DNA from: Hyphomicrobiales bacterium
GTDB taxonomy: Bacteria > Pseudomonadota > Alphaproteobacteria > Rhizobiales > Methyloligellaceae
NCBI GenBank assembly: GCA_028280515.1
Contig: JANQLP010000046.1
Span: forward strand, 1 to 53,833
DNA length: 53,833 bases
Direction of reading: 5' to 3'
The translations under genes were made by a program, and so were the position numbers. The notes beneath the pieces were generated by a model. It was not told the origin of the DNA. It ran no database searches and worked only from the letters and a program-made list of their open reading frames with translations. Each line of letters opens with the position of its first letter. Position 1 is the stretch's first letter. Below are positions 53,179 through 53,833 of the stretch, one piece after another.

Positions 53179-53741
53179 TCACCGCTCTCAATCACCGCCC
53201 TCATATCGCGACCTTCGTCCTGCCGGTGCGTCTGGATAACCCTGATCTTGCCGCGCAGACCGGTCGTCCGGAAGCGCGAACCGATAATCTGGCGATGGCA
53301 AGCGCACTCTCGCGGACCGGAAGAACCGCTTTGTCGTCACGACGACATGTGTAGGGCCGGTCGGAGTCACCAGCACCCGTATCGGATGGGTATATACTTT
53401 TGGCGTGCGGGTTGTACCGCCGCGTAAAGCCGCAGACTTGTGAGCCGCCTTAGACGTTGTCCGGCGAGACTGGTATGGGCGATCGATGGTCACTCAGACA
53501 CGCATCCGCCGAGCGGCGTGTCTGCCCGGTCAGCAAGAAACTGACGGATCTCCTTGTCTCCCGCTGGCGCACAATCGCTCGCTCGATACAGTGGCCATTT
53601 GGAGCAATGTCTTCGACCATCAGTTGCACGATGTCGCGCCCGATGGCGGGACAAGCACCAGCCGCGTCTCGCCGGTTCCTTCGACGAGCGGTGAGCGGCG
53701 CAGCACGCCGGACTTGAAGCTCTGACGCCAAAGCAATCAGG
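53179..53741. other. Intergenic stretch upstream of ATPase gene
   Basis: I see no supported gene in these 560 bp. Overlapping short frames on both strands have no recognisable motif. The stretch may hold decayed coding sequence (a minus frame around 53660-53710 looks protein-like but is broken by stops) and the ATPase promoter. Confidence 0.5.
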
Positions 53742-53833
53742 TCATTCCGGAACAATTTCACCCGGCAGGGTGTTGATCGTCATGGTCTTGCTCGGCTCGA
53801 AGTGGACGACAGACCGGATCGACTTGCCGGCCT
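53742..53833 (-). CDS. C-terminal end of an unidentified protein (cut by window edge)
   Basis: A minus-strand frame enters from the right edge and stops with TGA at 53742-53744, giving about 29 residues including SVVHFEPSKTMTINTLPGEI. Codon use and the regular hydrophobic pattern suggest real coding sequence. No family can be named from this end alone. Confidence 0.5.
   Translation of the reverse strand, partial: AGKSIRSVVHFEPSKTMTINTLPGEIVPE

Noticed and set aside
1-53833. tRNA, rRNA or integrase genes
   Set aside because: I looked for tRNA-like TTCGANNC arms with CCA-type ends, for rRNA signatures and for tyrosine or serine integrase motifs and found no convincing case by eye. A tRNA scan would be needed to exclude small tRNAs.

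Overview
The window looks like an alphaproteobacterial chromosome segment, probably from a Rhizobiales-like or marine relative. Pointers are the high GC with Ala/Arg/Gly-rich proteins, the TRAP and tripartite tricarboxylate transporters, two GntR/FCD regulators, and SARP/BTAD-like and DUF5801-type retention proteins. A species cannot be named. The sequence divides into an accessory left part (1 to about 40.7 kb) and a conventional metabolic right part (40.8 kb to the end).

Region 1 (1-9.4 kb, minus strand) encodes an RTX system. It has a HlyC-type toxin acyltransferase (8759-9364), an AT-rich small membrane protein (7557-8192) and a very large RTX protein. The RTX protein starts at 7515 and runs off the left edge with at least 2505 residues. 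No type I secretion ATPase, membrane-fusion protein or TolC lies in the window.

Region 2 (9.6-16.6 kb) starts with a nitrate reductase C-terminal remnant. It then holds a universal stress protein, a truncated ketopantoate reductase, and a tctB-tctA-gntR-frc operon. That operon suggests uptake and CoA activation of oxalate or a related carboxylate. Operator-like palindromes lie in front of it.

Region 3 (16.9-29.5 kb) is one 4183-residue type I-secreted adhesin-like protein. It carries five blade-repeat arrays of 7, 7, 8, 7 and 7 units separated by DUF5801-like modules, which suggests a string of beta-propellers.

Region 4 (29.8-40.2 kb) is a co-oriented minus-strand cluster of envelope or secreted-type proteins: a PAP2/haloperoxidase-like protein with a Gly-Gly-Glu N-terminus, a subtilase, a trypsin-fold protease, an outer-membrane barrel candidate, an M15-like peptidase and two proteins of unknown function. 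A divergent SARP-like regulator faces it. This is the best candidate here for an undescribed functional unit.

The accessory regions are punctuated by a directly repeated sequence: two full 189-bp copies (10342 and 16386) and two decayed copies (9661 and 40612). In reverse complement the full copies read as a promoter plus the first codons of dusA (tRNA-dihydrouridine synthase A), ending near the RFSIAPMM codons and followed by a shared non-dusA arm. dusA is a known integration hotspot, so I read the left 40 kb as a tandem accretion of dusA-targeting elements. No integrase and no intact dusA are visible.

Region 5 (40.8-50.4 kb) is a divergent catabolic locus. The left arm encodes a TRAP solute-binding protein, a NicX/M29-like metalloenzyme, a class III aminotransferase and an enoyl-CoA hydratase. 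The right arm encodes a family III CoA-transferase, a hotdog thioesterase, TRAP DctQ and DctM, and a GntR regulator. Two TTGTCGACAA palindromes lie between the arms. Region 6 (50.4-53.8 kb) holds a P-type cation ATPase and the C-terminus of an unidentified protein.
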